Made by a program: the position numbers and the translations under genes
Assembly: GCA_004369085.1 (NCBI GenBank)
Contig: ML210566.1
Coordinates: forward strand, 1 to 15,140
Reading direction: 5' to 3'
Source of the DNA: Coprinopsis marcescibilis
Taxonomy: Eukaryota; Basidiomycota; Agaricomycetes; Agaricales; Psathyrellaceae
Length of the DNA stretch: 15,140 nt
Part shown: positions 1 to 7,237 of the stretch, piece by piece
Layout of the letters: each line of letters begins with the position of its first letter
Position numbering within the stretch: the first letter of the stretch is position 1
The notes under the pieces: model-generated
The model's database searches: none
What the model saw: only the letters and a program-made list of their open reading frames with translations
Told to the model about the DNA's origin: nothing

Positions 1-77
1 GTATTGCCATAATATGGCGTTGTAGATACCACCGTGGATGGCTTGGCGTATTAGTCTTGCATATTTGGTAACGGACG
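1..77. other. 3' flank of the unrecognised minus-strand gene
   Basis: These 77 bases lie beyond the stop codon of the minus-strand gene that ends at 78. They are probably its 3' untranslated region or terminator. I see no coding signal here, and no clear polyadenylation motif can be defended. Confidence 0.4.
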
Positions 78-1323
78 CTACTCAATCCCGAGGCTTTCCA
101 TGCGCAAGGTGATACTGCAATTCTCTTGGGCACTATCAATAAGTTCCTGGGCCATCGATAGATTTGATTTCCTAGCACTGATAACAGGGAGACAAGCCGT
201 GACGACATCGAGGATCCGAGAGCGCGCTGAGGGAATGTCTGTATCCTCTGCGGGTCCTGTCTGTGTGGCGCCTCCTTTGAACGCGGAGGTAAAATCAACG
301 ATCTTCGACTCCAGGTCCCGTGCTTCTTTATAAAGTTTATCTACCATCGGAAAAGGATTAGGCCACAACGCTTGAGAAGGGGGAACTGGAGCGAGTTACC
401 CAGGTTGTCAAGCATATCATAATAGACCTGAAGTGGGTCGTCCTCATTTGGATCTGCCGGTCCCTGCAAAGCAAGTTCGAGTGCCTGAGTTTCGACACGA
501 GCACACTCATCCCCATGTGAGTGAAAAGATTGCATGATGGCTGGCGCAATTTTGGAAAACTTGAAAGGTGTTGTCGTCGGCAAGTTACCATACCCACTGG
601 AAAGATGAAACTCACTTTGTCGGATTCCAATTCCTCATAAAACTCAATGGCACGTTCTGCATCAACACGAGTACGTTGCTCTTGTGATTCTCCTTCGGCG
701 GCTTCCACTTGCTTCTCCTTTTCACTGATGAGTTTCTGGATGGCCGAATTAAGCGCGCAGAATGTCGGAAATGGCATGATTTCGTACCAAGGCCGATTCT
801 TCAGACGAACTAAAACAGGCTTCCAGGGTCGATGCCATGTATAGCCATGGGTAAGCCTGAGCAGCGACTTGTAACGGATCATTGGTATTGGCGGTAGGTG
901 ATGAAGAACCCTCCGCAATAGAACTTTCAGCCCTTGGTGGTTCTGGGATCTATTGAATTGTTTCAATGACCTGCGTATGACCCCCAAAAAGAGCTTACTG
1001 GTGCATTCACCGTTTCTGTCGCATGCTTCGTGTCTGAAGATTTGAGGCGAGAATCAGGCCTCGCTGAAGAGCTCTTGACGGCAAGTTTGGGCCTCGCTTC
1101 GGAGTCAGCGGATTGCTCTGCATTTGTGGACGCAGACAGCGATCTCGGAAGTTTCAGATGTTTATGGGAGTCGACATTGGATTTGGCAGACGAGCTCGAC
1201 GCGGTCAGGGGCTTTGATGAGATATCTCTTCCTGGACAAGACTCTCAGCACAGAGCCTGTAAAGCGGTCCAAATATCAGCTACCGCGAGAGGACGATGGA
1301 CTTTCATGCAATTTTGGCGGCAT
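78..1323 (-). CDS. Unrecognised basidiomycete protein, Ser-rich N-terminus and helical C-terminus, 325 aa
   Basis: I do not recognise this protein. The minus-strand model joins exons 1284-1323, 999-1231, 788-949, 616-735, 400-559 and 78-340. The introns are 52, 49, 52, 56 and 59 bp, all GT-AG, and every junction keeps phase. The start ATG at 1323 has a good AAAATGCC context. Residues 1 to about 115 are rich in Ser, Ala, Lys and Pro and are probably disordered. From about 125 onward the protein looks helical: a YPWLYMASTLEACF segment, a charged Lys/Glu/Gln-rich stretch (about 146-185) that could form a coiled coil, then two more helical blocks (about 190-265 and 285-325). There is no signal peptide, membrane segment or catalytic motif. 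The composition would suit a scaffold or complex subunit, for example of the cytoskeleton or kinetochore, but that is only a guess. It is transcribed divergently from the acyltransferase gene. The phase-consistent joins make a real gene very likely; the first intron is the least certain. Confidence 0.75.
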
Positions 1324-1565
1324 TTTGGGGATGCGGGGAGAATAAAATAAATGTTGGGGAGGATGGTGCTGGTTGAGGGTAAAAGGCTTTTCAAGTCAAT
1401 TCGAACTCCGTTAGGATGATGCCCAAATCCAAAATCAGGCTCTTACCGCCAACAACTACCGGCTTCACCATTCCAGACAAGCTCAGTCCCCTCGCCGCGA
1501 GGTCCAGCGTCGCCGCACGCAGCCTTGCGCCCTTTCTTTTTCGTATTCTTGGTCTACATAACATA
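1324..1565. promoter_or_regulatory. Divergent intergenic promoter region
   Basis: The start codons of the unrecognised minus-strand gene (1323) and the acyltransferase (1566) are 242 bp apart, so both promoters must fit here. An AT-rich run at about 1339-1352 is the only compositional feature that stands out. No canonical TATA box is placed convincingly for either gene. An in-frame ATG at 1416 would add 50 residues to the acyltransferase and would shrink this region to 92 bp. Confidence 0.5.
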
Positions 1566-2727
1566 ATGGCTTTTCTACTCTCTCTCATCAAGCCTCTGGC
1601 CTATATGTCGCTGCCCATAATTCTGCTTCGGTCAGTCGCAAATGTGTCGCCAATGGCTCGCTACTACGTCAAGGCCATCGCCTACGCCACAACTATGGTA
1701 TCCGTTGCCTCGTGTAGTATCTTTGCAGCTGCAGGGTACAGCATCGCCGGCAGGCAGCACGACGTAGACCACTGGGTCGCCCGACTCTTTTATACCGTCA
1801 CCAGCAAATTGTTTAACGTGCATGTCGAGGTGGAAGGAGAGGAGCATTTGGACTCGCGCCCTGCCATACTAATGGCAAATCACCAGAGCTTCTTGGACAT
1901 CTTAATTCTCGGTCGGTGAGTACGATGTCTGTTGGTCGGGTCTGCGTTAACCGGGGTATGTGTAGGTTAATGCCGACACAGTCCGCCATTGTTTCGAAGA
2001 AATCATTGCAATACAGCCCCCTTGGCCCGTTCATGAGCATGTCGGGAACGATATTCATCGATCGATCGAACCCTTCCAAGGCTGTCAGCTCTATGAACAA
2101 GGCTGCAGAATTGGTCAAGAAACTCAAAATATCTCTGTGGATTTTCCCGGAAGGGACCCGCCGACTTTCATCAGAGACCGACATGCTACCTTTGAAGAAG
2201 GGCGGATTCCATTTGGCAATCAACTCGGGCATCCCCATCATCCCAATAGTCGCAGAGAACTATTACGACCTCTACCACACAGGAACTTTCAAGGAAGGAA
2301 CAATCAAGGTTAAAGGTGTGTGGACATGAAGCTAGCGACCAACGCCTGTCTGTGGATGCTGATTAATCCTGCAGTGTTGCCTCCCATTCCGACAGTTGGA
2401 TTAACTGTTGCCGATGTCGGCGAATTATCCAAGCGTGTTCGAGATACGATGTTAGAAGCACTCCACGAGATCTCGCGCAAATCACCCGAGCAATCTGAAA
2501 AAGCCAAGATTCAACCGATCTCTGGCATTGCAGCGACGGAGAAGCCGTCCCCATCCTTGGACTCGCCTGCGATCTCTGACGTATCCGGACTATCTGGTCT
2601 CGAGATGAGCAGTTCATCCGTTTCGCTGTCCTCTTCTGGATCTATTTCTAGGTCGAAGAGCGATAATGGAACAGAGACAGAAGAAGATGAAGGCATGATT
2701 TTAGTAGGGCGCCCTACGGAACAATGA
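1566..2727 (+). CDS. SLC1: 1-acyl-sn-glycerol-3-phosphate acyltransferase (Slc1/PlsC family), 350 aa
   Basis: This enzyme acylates lysophosphatidic acid to phosphatidic acid, the common precursor of membrane phospholipids and triacylglycerol, normally at the ER or lipid droplets. Exons are 1566-1915, 1966-2315 and 2375-2727. The introns are 50 and 59 bp with branch sites GTTAAC and ATTAAT. The PlsC motifs are intact: NHQSFLD (H106 and D111 of the HX4D catalytic pair), GTIFIDRS (144-151), FPEGTR (E179-R182) and IPIIPIV (206-212). The N-terminal 65 residues are hydrophobic, as expected for a membrane anchor, and align with yeast Slc1 through the AGRQH motif (61-65). After about residue 270 there is a roughly 80-residue tail, rich in Ser and acidic residues, that yeast Slc1 (about 300 aa) lacks. 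I chose the ATG at 1566 because it matches the family start; an in-frame ATG at 1416 is an alternative giving 400 aa. Confidence 0.93.
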
Positions 2728-3641
2728 TACCATGAGTGGTAGTAATTCCACTAGATGCGTTCTCGAGTAATACCTTAATCGAACAACCTCTAGTTTTAGT
2801 ACTCTCTTAAATTGGATAACGAGTTATTTCAGACCATGCTCACGACTCTTGACGACCTCATGATGACAATTTTATGCTTTCGAATGCGGGGAACCCGTGA
2901 GCAACGTGTTGATGTTGGATGTTGAGGAGCTGGATATGGCTCAATTGAATTCTTCCTTGCTCTACTCCATCATCATCGATTTACCGAGTGCACACTTTTT
3001 TCTGCACGTTCTTACCCAGCACGCGGTAATGTTTTCTCAGATGCTCAGGTTTAGCCACACATGCGCAAGGTCGTCCCCCGGCCAGTGGCTGTATCTTTCG
3101 CCACTAGGATGGGCCAAATGCTCCACTTTATCCGAAGCACAGGCCGACTCTGACTCAATCCAACGTGCGTGGCACGTTTGCGAGGTTATAACGCGTATCG
3201 ACGGAAGACCGACGGTAATTCAATCTTGGAACTACCCCGTTTCGCGGCCTAGCTAGTTTCCTAAGCAGCAGATTGGCACATCCATCGCAATTCTGTCAGG
3301 ACCTCGAAATAAACGCTGGATCCTTCCCGAATGAGGTCGATATCTTTGATTAGGTTTCATGGACAAGGCAGGAGCTTGGGATGGTTACAGCCGTTACATA
3401 GCAAGAAAGGAACTTGGTGCCGAATAAAAATTCTCACTGGCTGGACATCGTCGGGTCCGTGTCCCTTTTGTGGAGGATCCGATCCATCCACGTTTTTGGC
3501 CCGCCCAATTTGGTCCTGTACACTCATCCCCATTTGCAGCGTCTTCCTCGGGAGTATAAAAGCCAGGACCATGGACCTTGCTGGCTTTCACTTTGACCCC
3601 ACATCTGCACTCTATCCCTCTATCTCCCACTATCGGGCGCG
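2728..3641. other. 914-bp intergenic region without a supportable gene
   Basis: This stretch lies between the acyltransferase stop and the phosphodiesterase start. It must hold the 3' untranslated region of the former and the promoter of the latter. Open frames here, for example 2897-3256 and 3331-3927 on the plus strand, have no recognisable family motif, no plausible splice continuation and biased composition. The right end carries a TATA box. I see no tRNA, transposon terminal repeats or other structure. Confidence 0.55.
3555..3562 (+). promoter_or_regulatory. TATA box of the phosphodiesterase gene
   Basis: TATAAAAG lies 87 bp upstream of the ATG at 3642. This matches the TATA consensus and a transcription start about 30 bp downstream would leave a 5' untranslated region of roughly 50 nt, short but normal for a fungus. 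The pyrimidine-rich stretch at about 3609-3630 just before the ATG also fits a fungal core promoter. Confidence 0.6.
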
Positions 3642-5518
3642 ATGCTTTCTTTCATCGTTTCTAACAGGTCGAAGCGACCTCACCGTCTTCCTGGTACGTT
3701 CTTTTCCCGTTATCTTCTCCGCCCTTTTTGACATTGCTGGTAGACTGCTGGGGTCACCGTGGTGTACGTTCTACGCGAATTTCCCTACCTTGGGTGTCAC
3801 TGACTTTAACGCATTACCCCAGGCCTCATCACGCTTCCCAGAGAATACCCTCGCCAGCTTCCAAGCCGCAATTCGTGACGGTGCAGAAGGAATTGAAAGC
3901 GGTATATCGCACCGTGTTCACCGTTAGAGCGCCATAACCAACCTTCACTATCAGACGTGCATGTTTCCAAAGATGATGTGGTCATCATGTTCCATGATCC
4001 GGGTGAGTATCTGTTTCTGTGTTTCCAATTGTCCCCGTCGCTCTTCGCCGCCGCCGCCTTTTGTATCTCAGCTCGACCGTGTTTGTCATGAATGTGGTCT
4101 GATATCGCCTCTTCCTTTATTATAGCCCTGGACCGGACCACGGATTCAAGAGGTACGTGAACGCGACAACCTTGAGGGTATCCGCTGCCCTGTGCCTGGC
4201 GCATGGTTATTCACCTCTCCTGAGCAGGTGAAATTAAAGAGCGCGTCTGGTACGGAGAGGATGGACTGCAACATGTTCGGACCATCAAGGAGCCCAAACA
4301 ATCAATACCCACCTTTGCAGAGACTATTGCATTACTCACGAAGGTATGTAGTGGCACACGACCCCGAATCTTGATATCCCCCCTGGGTTTCTCGTTATGT
4401 ACCTCCGAGTCAGCCCCGCTGGCGATCTCACGACGGGTGCCAACCCCTGAGACACGAGGTCTAACTGGAGCACCGTTCCTGTAACCTCGTACTTCCATCA
4501 TATGCCCTTTTCCAAAGAGAAAATTCTTAACGCTAACGACGCGTTTATTTTTTTCCCAGCCCGAGAATCAGCACGTAGCATTTAACGTTGACGTTAAGGT
4601 TCAAAACGACCCGGACCGACTGTTCGCTTTGATGCACTCCATTATCAGCAGTTCTGATCCCAATTGGGAGACGACGCTAGCACCGCGGATCCTTTTAGGT
4701 CTCTGGCATCCTGGGTTCCTGGAACACGCAAAGAAGCGCTTGCCCTATTGTCGTCGGTCGTACATTGGTGACAGTGTGGGGCTGGCGAGGAAATATTTCT
4801 GGGGTGAATGCGATACTTTCTCAATGAGCTTTGCGTCACTCGCAGGCGCCGGAGGGCAAAAGTGAGTTTCCTGTTCATTCATTCGTTCGTTCCAGGACAT
4901 TTGTTTATGGAGACGTCGTCTCGTCGCGTGCTTCGCGGTTTTTTTCTGTCTTTTTGCTTCTGGTCCAGGCCTGTGCTTTCCGTCATTTGCGCGTGATAGG
5001 AGTAGTTTATTTCCCCCGTTCGACCATCTTCTGTCTTTTTTGAATAGTAAGATTGAACCTTCATTTAGGTTTAGACAAGATTGCAAGGCAGCTGGGAAGA
5101 ACGTGATGGTGTGGACCGTCAATGATCCCTCTCACATGATGGAGGTGAGCCATTAACCTTCTCACTCCATGTCCTTTGCGACTCTTCCACTCACACGATC
5201 ATGTTCTTCGTAGGCCGTCCGATGGGAAGTGAACGTTATTATCACAGATGTAACAAGAACGTGGTTGGAACTCCGAGATGCATTGCAAAGTAGGAGCTTC
5301 ATTCGTCTTTGTCTTTCGGTTTTCTCACTCAATCTCCAGACGATTATGAAAAAATCGTCTCGCAATACAGCCGCCTCTTCCTCTGGACGACACTCAATTT
5401 CTATGCGCCTTTTTTGGCCGCTTATAGTCGGCAATCGAAACTAGACTTAGAGAAGGTTGCGGGGCCCTTTGAGAGGGCTCTGACCGCTAGACCTACTATG
5501 GTTTCCGCTGCTGCTTGA
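3642..5518 (+). CDS. Glycerophosphodiester phosphodiesterase family protein, Pgc1-like, 324 aa
   Basis: GDPD proteins hydrolyse glycerophosphodiesters; the yeast relative Pgc1 is a phospholipase C that degrades phosphatidylglycerol. The ten exons are 3642-3693, 3744-3763, 3823-3901, 3955-4002, 4126-4152, 4228-4343, 4560-4861, 5069-5144, 5214-5289 and 5340-5518, and all joins keep phase. The GDPD signature is complete: WGHRG (H22, R23), PENT (E31, N32), the acidic pair E49 and D51 in GIESDVHV, and FHDP (H64). Later come WYGEDG, FNVDVKV, LGLWHP, the WTVND strand and IITD near the C-terminal end of the barrel, so the TIM-barrel fold looks whole. The last 60 residues include an aromatic segment around NFYAPFLAAY that may touch a membrane. 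There is no signal peptide, so an intracellular site is likely. Introns 4, 6 and 7 (123, 216 and 207 bp) are much longer than the others. Substrate preference for phosphatidylglycerol is inferred from similarity only. Confidence 0.92.
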
Positions 5519-5914
5519 TTTGTTTCTTCTCATTTTGGGTTCTCTGATTACTAGCGACTATACCCTTCTTCTCGGCGTGGTGGGCTCTTGGACTTTTGGT
5601 AAAGAGGCGTTAATAGATGGGTTGCCTCACAATTGTAGTTGTACAACAGAACTGGTTCTCTGTCTTTTCACTTGGGTTTTAATTGATTTCGTATGATTGT
5701 TCGGCCTGGATGATATGGTGAACTGAACATGAGGCTTGAGCGCTTGAGCTGGGGTAAGATATAAATGTGATGAGTGCTTTAATGAGTGCTTTTATACATT
5801 ATTATGAGCTAGTATACACTAAATGAGAGTCTGATGTGATGTAAATGTGCATCTGGTAAACGTCTTTATATTCTACGACGTGAATCCGAAACCAAAGCAG
5901 CGTCACAAGGATCA
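5519..5914. other. Convergent 3' intergenic region
   Basis: The phosphodiesterase (plus) and RCF2 (minus) genes run toward each other and end here, leaving 396 bp for both 3' untranslated regions. The stretch is AT-richer than the coding DNA and has no coding frame with recognisable content. It carries two small tandem repeats, described separately. Confidence 0.6.
5734..5792. repeat. Two short tandem repeats in the convergent 3' region
   Basis: GCTTGAGC occurs twice back to back (5734-5741 and 5742-5749). A few bases on, ATGAGTGCTTT occurs twice (5770-5780 and 5782-5792). Both look like local replication slippage. No function is evident. Confidence 0.45.
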
Positions 5915-6744
5915 TTAAGCTGCAACCGCAGCCCCAGCTGGGACTTTCAGGGCAGCCTGCTCCAATTCCCTGTCGCGCTCCTGCTGCTCGATAACGTCCC
6001 TCCAAGAATGATCACGATGTGATTCATTGGACAGAACATTGCGCCTTTGCTGAGTGAGAGCACCTGCAACGAGGAGGAGGCCGATCGTCAGTCCCTGAGC
6101 CCACATACGAGCCTGGACGATCTAAAACAAAAGTGAGAACTGGGTCAAACACAAAGTGAGGGTGGTGCAGCGACAAACCTTTTGAGGGTAAGTCTGGAAC
6201 TTGTTGCGAGAGATGATACCACCGGCCACAGCCAAGCCTCCAGCCCATCCTCCGACAATAAGAGAGTACTGGTGACGGAATGCCCATTCCGTGACCTTCT
6301 GGTTGGTGGTCATCAGGTCCCATCGTTTGGCGGCAGAAACCTCTTTGTGGTCGAGGATACGAGATCCCTCGCCCTCCCTGTTGGTTCAAATGTGGAGATT
6401 AGATGCTAATTAAACCGGGTAAAGAGTTACGAAACATGCCATTGGGATTTGTCGTATTCCAATCCTCTGCGCTCGGCCTGGATAGCGAGACACGGTGCGG
6501 CGAGAAGGATTCCTCCGAGTACTTTTAGAGAGAACGGGAGGCGGTTGTACGCTGGGAAGCGGCGATTTGCCCAATATGAGCCTGCCAAAGCCACAGCTCC
6601 ACTAACAAGGGTGCCCTCAAGTGCTCCCCTTCTGGAGGCAGCTGCATGGGCCTCGAGCTGTTCCTCTGTTGCGAGCTAATCGAATCCAGAGCTGGTCAGG
6701 ATTGCTGATGGTGGTCGTTGCGGGGAGTAAATGCTTGCCTTCAT
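5915..6744 (-). CDS. RCF2: Respiratory supercomplex factor 2 (HIG1-domain protein), 218 aa
   Basis: Rcf2 is a mitochondrial inner-membrane protein that binds cytochrome c oxidase and supports its activity and supercomplex formation. Exons are 6739-6744, 6431-6675, 6179-6377 and 5915-6121. The first exon contains only Met-Lys. The joined start MKLATEEQLEAH matches the start of yeast Rcf2 (MKILTQDEIEAH), which fixes both the start and the unusual first intron. That intron (6676-6738, 63 bp) begins GCAAGC rather than GT, and has a CTGAC branch site. Hydrophobic helices lie at about 25-37, 52-67, 122-139 and 157-173. The HIG1 hallmark IVQARMWAQG falls at 151-160 in the last exon. The length agrees with yeast Rcf2 (about 224 aa). 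The second intron's donor is ambiguous: GTAACT at 6430, used here, or GCATGT at 6439, which would remove three residues. Charged residues dominate the C-terminal 40. Confidence 0.9.
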
Positions 6745-6808
6745 CGTTCAGCGTGGTGTAATTGAAGTAGCGGGGTGTTTTGGGTGGGTGTAACTGGAGA
6801 CAGGGTTG

Positions 6809-6814
6809 TTTATA
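6809..6814 (-). promoter_or_regulatory. TATA-like element upstream of RCF2
   Basis: TATAAA on the minus strand, about 65 bp upstream of the RCF2 start codon. Spacing is compatible with a short leader. A six-base match can occur by chance, so support is moderate. Confidence 0.4.
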
Positions 6815-6843
6815 TGGATCATCGGTGGCTAGGCCTGGATCTA

Positions 6844-6851
6844 ACCAATGA
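6844..6851 (+). promoter_or_regulatory. CCAAT box (ACCAATGA) upstream of RCF2
   Basis: ACCAATGA fits the ACCAATNA consensus bound by the Hap2/3/5 CCAAT complex that controls respiratory genes in yeast. It lies about 100 bp upstream of the RCF2 start codon, in inverted orientation to the gene. CCAAT boxes work in either direction. A link to RCF2 regulation is inference. Confidence 0.4.
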
Positions 6852-7237
6852 TTTCATTGCTTACGATTTGTCAGTGGGTGGACCCCGTGCCCGGCCAAGA
6901 CTTCCCGATTAATCCCGAGGCCATCTTCACTCTCCGTGCTTGTTTTCTCTAACAAAAATGCACAACATGTATTCTCGGTATAGCTATACGCACATCAACT
7001 ACATTCGCTAAAACACCAATTGTTTGAGATATCCCTAACTAAAATATCCAGAACGAGTCACCTCTTCTTTGGTGGACGCGGAATCAAATGCTCAGAATAG
7101 AAACTATGACATATGTATAGAGAGAGTCGGAACAATACAGGGGGTTACAGGATCAACGCAGACACGACGATCCGAGGGAATTTCGAACAACAACAAAGCG
7201 AAAGAGCAGACCGGTGAATAATCAACCCACAATGAAA

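Larger units (their letters stand above)
6745..7237. other. NUP98 3' region and RCF2 promoter
   Basis: This 493-bp gap separates two minus-strand genes. It holds the 3' untranslated region of NUP98 (right) and the promoter of RCF2 (left). I checked for a Nup96-like continuation of NUP98 and found no coding frame for it. A CCAAT element and a TATA-like element lie in the RCF2-proximal part. Confidence 0.6.

Noticed and set aside
358..987. A 209-residue uninterrupted minus-strand frame as a single exon of gene 1
   Set aside because: It only stays open by reading through three introns. Splicing gives longer, better-composed protein with consistent phases.
2897..3256. 119-residue plus-strand open frame between the acyltransferase and phosphodiesterase genes
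   Set aside because: No recognisable motif, odd composition, no splice continuation, and it is in a region with other random open frames of similar length.
3806..4204. 132-residue minus-strand open frame across phosphodiesterase exons and introns
   Set aside because: It is antisense to a well-supported gene, crosses several of its splice sites and has no family features.
4427..4444. Near match of CTCACGACGGGTGCCAAC to 10829-10846 (two differences), a possible dispersed repeat
   Set aside because: Only 18 bases with mismatches; one copy is in an intron and the other in the RPA135 coding start. No extended similarity around them.
4211..4501. 96-residue minus-strand open frame over phosphodiesterase intron 6
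   Set aside because: Antisense to a real exon and intron, with no recognisable content.
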